DNA of 38,705 nt, taken from positions 1 through 38,705 of the forward strand of contig UQLD01000023.1 of NCBI GenBank assembly GCA_900541855.1, given 5' to 3'. The position numbers were made by a program, and so were the translations under genes. This document shows positions 38,344-38,705 of this stretch, one piece after another. Source of the DNA: an uncultured Collinsella sp. Lineage in GTDB: Bacteria; Actinomycetota; Coriobacteriia; Coriobacteriales; Coriobacteriaceae. The notes under the pieces were generated by a model that did not search any database, was not told where the DNA came from, and saw only the letters and a list, made by a program, of their open reading frames with translations. The first letter of the stretch is position 1; each line of letters begins with the position of its first letter.

Positions 38344-38473
38344 GGACCTGGGCGGGCGTATGGGGCAACATCGCCTGCTCGGGCAGTCCTGCGCAAAACG
38401 GAGGCCACATTAAGTGGCCTCCTTTGCGTGCGGAACTCGCGACCGATGTTGCCCCATACGCCCGCCCAGGTCC
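38344..38473. repeat. 130-bp palindrome with 30-bp perfect outer arms, 3' of pcrA
   Basis: 38344-38373 is perfectly complementary to 38444-38473. The 70-base interior holds the terminator-like hairpin of the 38398-38442 repeat. It begins 8 bases after the pcrA stop. A perfect 30-bp arm in chromosomal DNA would be unstable unless it is recent or selected. Confidence 0.9.
38398..38442 (+). repeat. Family-2 hairpin element, copy 1
   Basis: ACGGAG-GC-CAC-ATTAA-GTG-GC-CTCC is a 9-bp hairpin, then TTTG, then CGTGCGGAACTCGCGA. Copy 2 lies inverted at 38657-38701 with matching length, identical loop and tail, and compensated changes at two stem positions. It may act as the pcrA terminator (CTCCTTTG). 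Confidence 0.82.
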
Positions 38474-38559
38474 TTAGATAACGTTGCTTGCGAACGTCGC
38501 TCTGCTCGTTCGTCTTTTTGGTCTGGAGAGCCGGGTGGGCTGATATATAGATACGAGTA

Positions 38560-38605
38560 GGGGCTCCTCCGTTAATGAACGGGGGAGCCCCTTGTTGCTT
38601 TTTGA
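38560..38605. terminator. Strong intrinsic terminator in the 38337-38705 region
   Basis: GGGGCTCC-TCCGTT pairs with AACGG-GGGAGCCCC around AATG and is followed by TTGTTGCTTTTT. No gene on the plus strand ends nearby except pcrA, about 225 bases upstream. A TATATAGAT stretch at 38542-38551 precedes it, so a short untranslated transcript is possible. No coding region is supported from 38337 to the window end. Confidence 0.75.
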
Positions 38606-38656
38606 TTGTCGTTACTAGCCAGAGGCTCGCCGGGACGGGGCGCGGGGTTTGGTCGA

Positions 38657-38701
38657 TCGCGAGTTCCGCACGAGCCGGAGAGCACTTAATGTGCTCTCCG
38701 T
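38657..38701 (-). repeat. Family-2 hairpin element, copy 2 (inverted)
   Basis: On the minus strand it reads ACGGAG-AG-CAC-ATTAA-GTG-CT-CTCC, then GGCT, then CGTGCGGAACTCGCGA. The stem pairs at positions 7 and 8 differ from copy 1 but stay complementary. It lies against the window edge, so what it follows is unseen. Confidence 0.82.
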
Positions 38702-38705
38702 GCGA

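Overview
This 38.7-kb window is a GC-rich, densely coded bacterial chromosome segment. It most likely comes from a gut actinobacterium of the class Coriobacteriia, probably Collinsella or a close relative. The genus is an inference from overall character: the mazG-eno-ftsB-ppx order is a recognised actinobacterial arrangement, and the DUF4342 operon, many short palindromic repeats, leader-poor promoters and Ala/Pro/Gly-rich inserts in housekeeping proteins fit that lineage. No rRNA, prophage, CRISPR array or complete transposon is visible.

Layout. 1-1077: end of a SIS-domain sugar-phosphate protein and a FrlC-like TIM-barrel epimerase, resembling a fructoselysine-type catabolic module. 1248-9357: a complete histidine operon, hisZG(fused)-D-C-B-H-A-F-I-E. 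A convergent PHP-family histidinol-phosphatase (9517-10428) supplies the step the operon lacks. 10768-12738: a stand-alone LarC2-like domain, YfcE phosphodiesterase and MazG. 12928-16187: eno, an FtsB/DivIC-like divisome protein and an exopolyphosphatase. 16200-18176: a repeat-rich island with a DUF4143-type ATPase between two copies of one palindrome, a 33-bp tandem repeat, and tRNA-Leu(TAA) with a partial duplication of its 3' end. 18208-24786: a membrane-anchored helical-repeat protein, an orphan PTS EIIB with a VOC protein, a DUF4342/response regulator/kinase operon, a small membrane protein, a phosphoesterase and GluQ. 25302-30288: a DUF2207 membrane protein, a MITE-like palindrome, a GNAT acetyltransferase and purH. 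30536-38336: an unknown protein, a BceRS-like two-component system, a universal stress protein, UppP and a PcrA/UvrD helicase.

How the genes work together. The histidine genes form a self-sufficient pathway from PRPP and ATP to histidine, apart from the two oxidation steps that HisD performs alone. eno, ftsB and ppx form the usual growth and division neighbourhood. The BceRS-like pair and UppP are both linked, by family knowledge, to cell-wall antibiotics such as bacitracin.

The most unusual layer is non-coding. At least five families of palindromic elements sit a few bases downstream of stop codons. In two families the copies differ by compensatory base-pair changes while unpaired or flanking segments stay constant (8527-8620 with 30293-30386; 38398-38442 with 38657-38701). 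That is the signature expected of selected RNA or DNA secondary structure, and it is the best candidate here for something undescribed.
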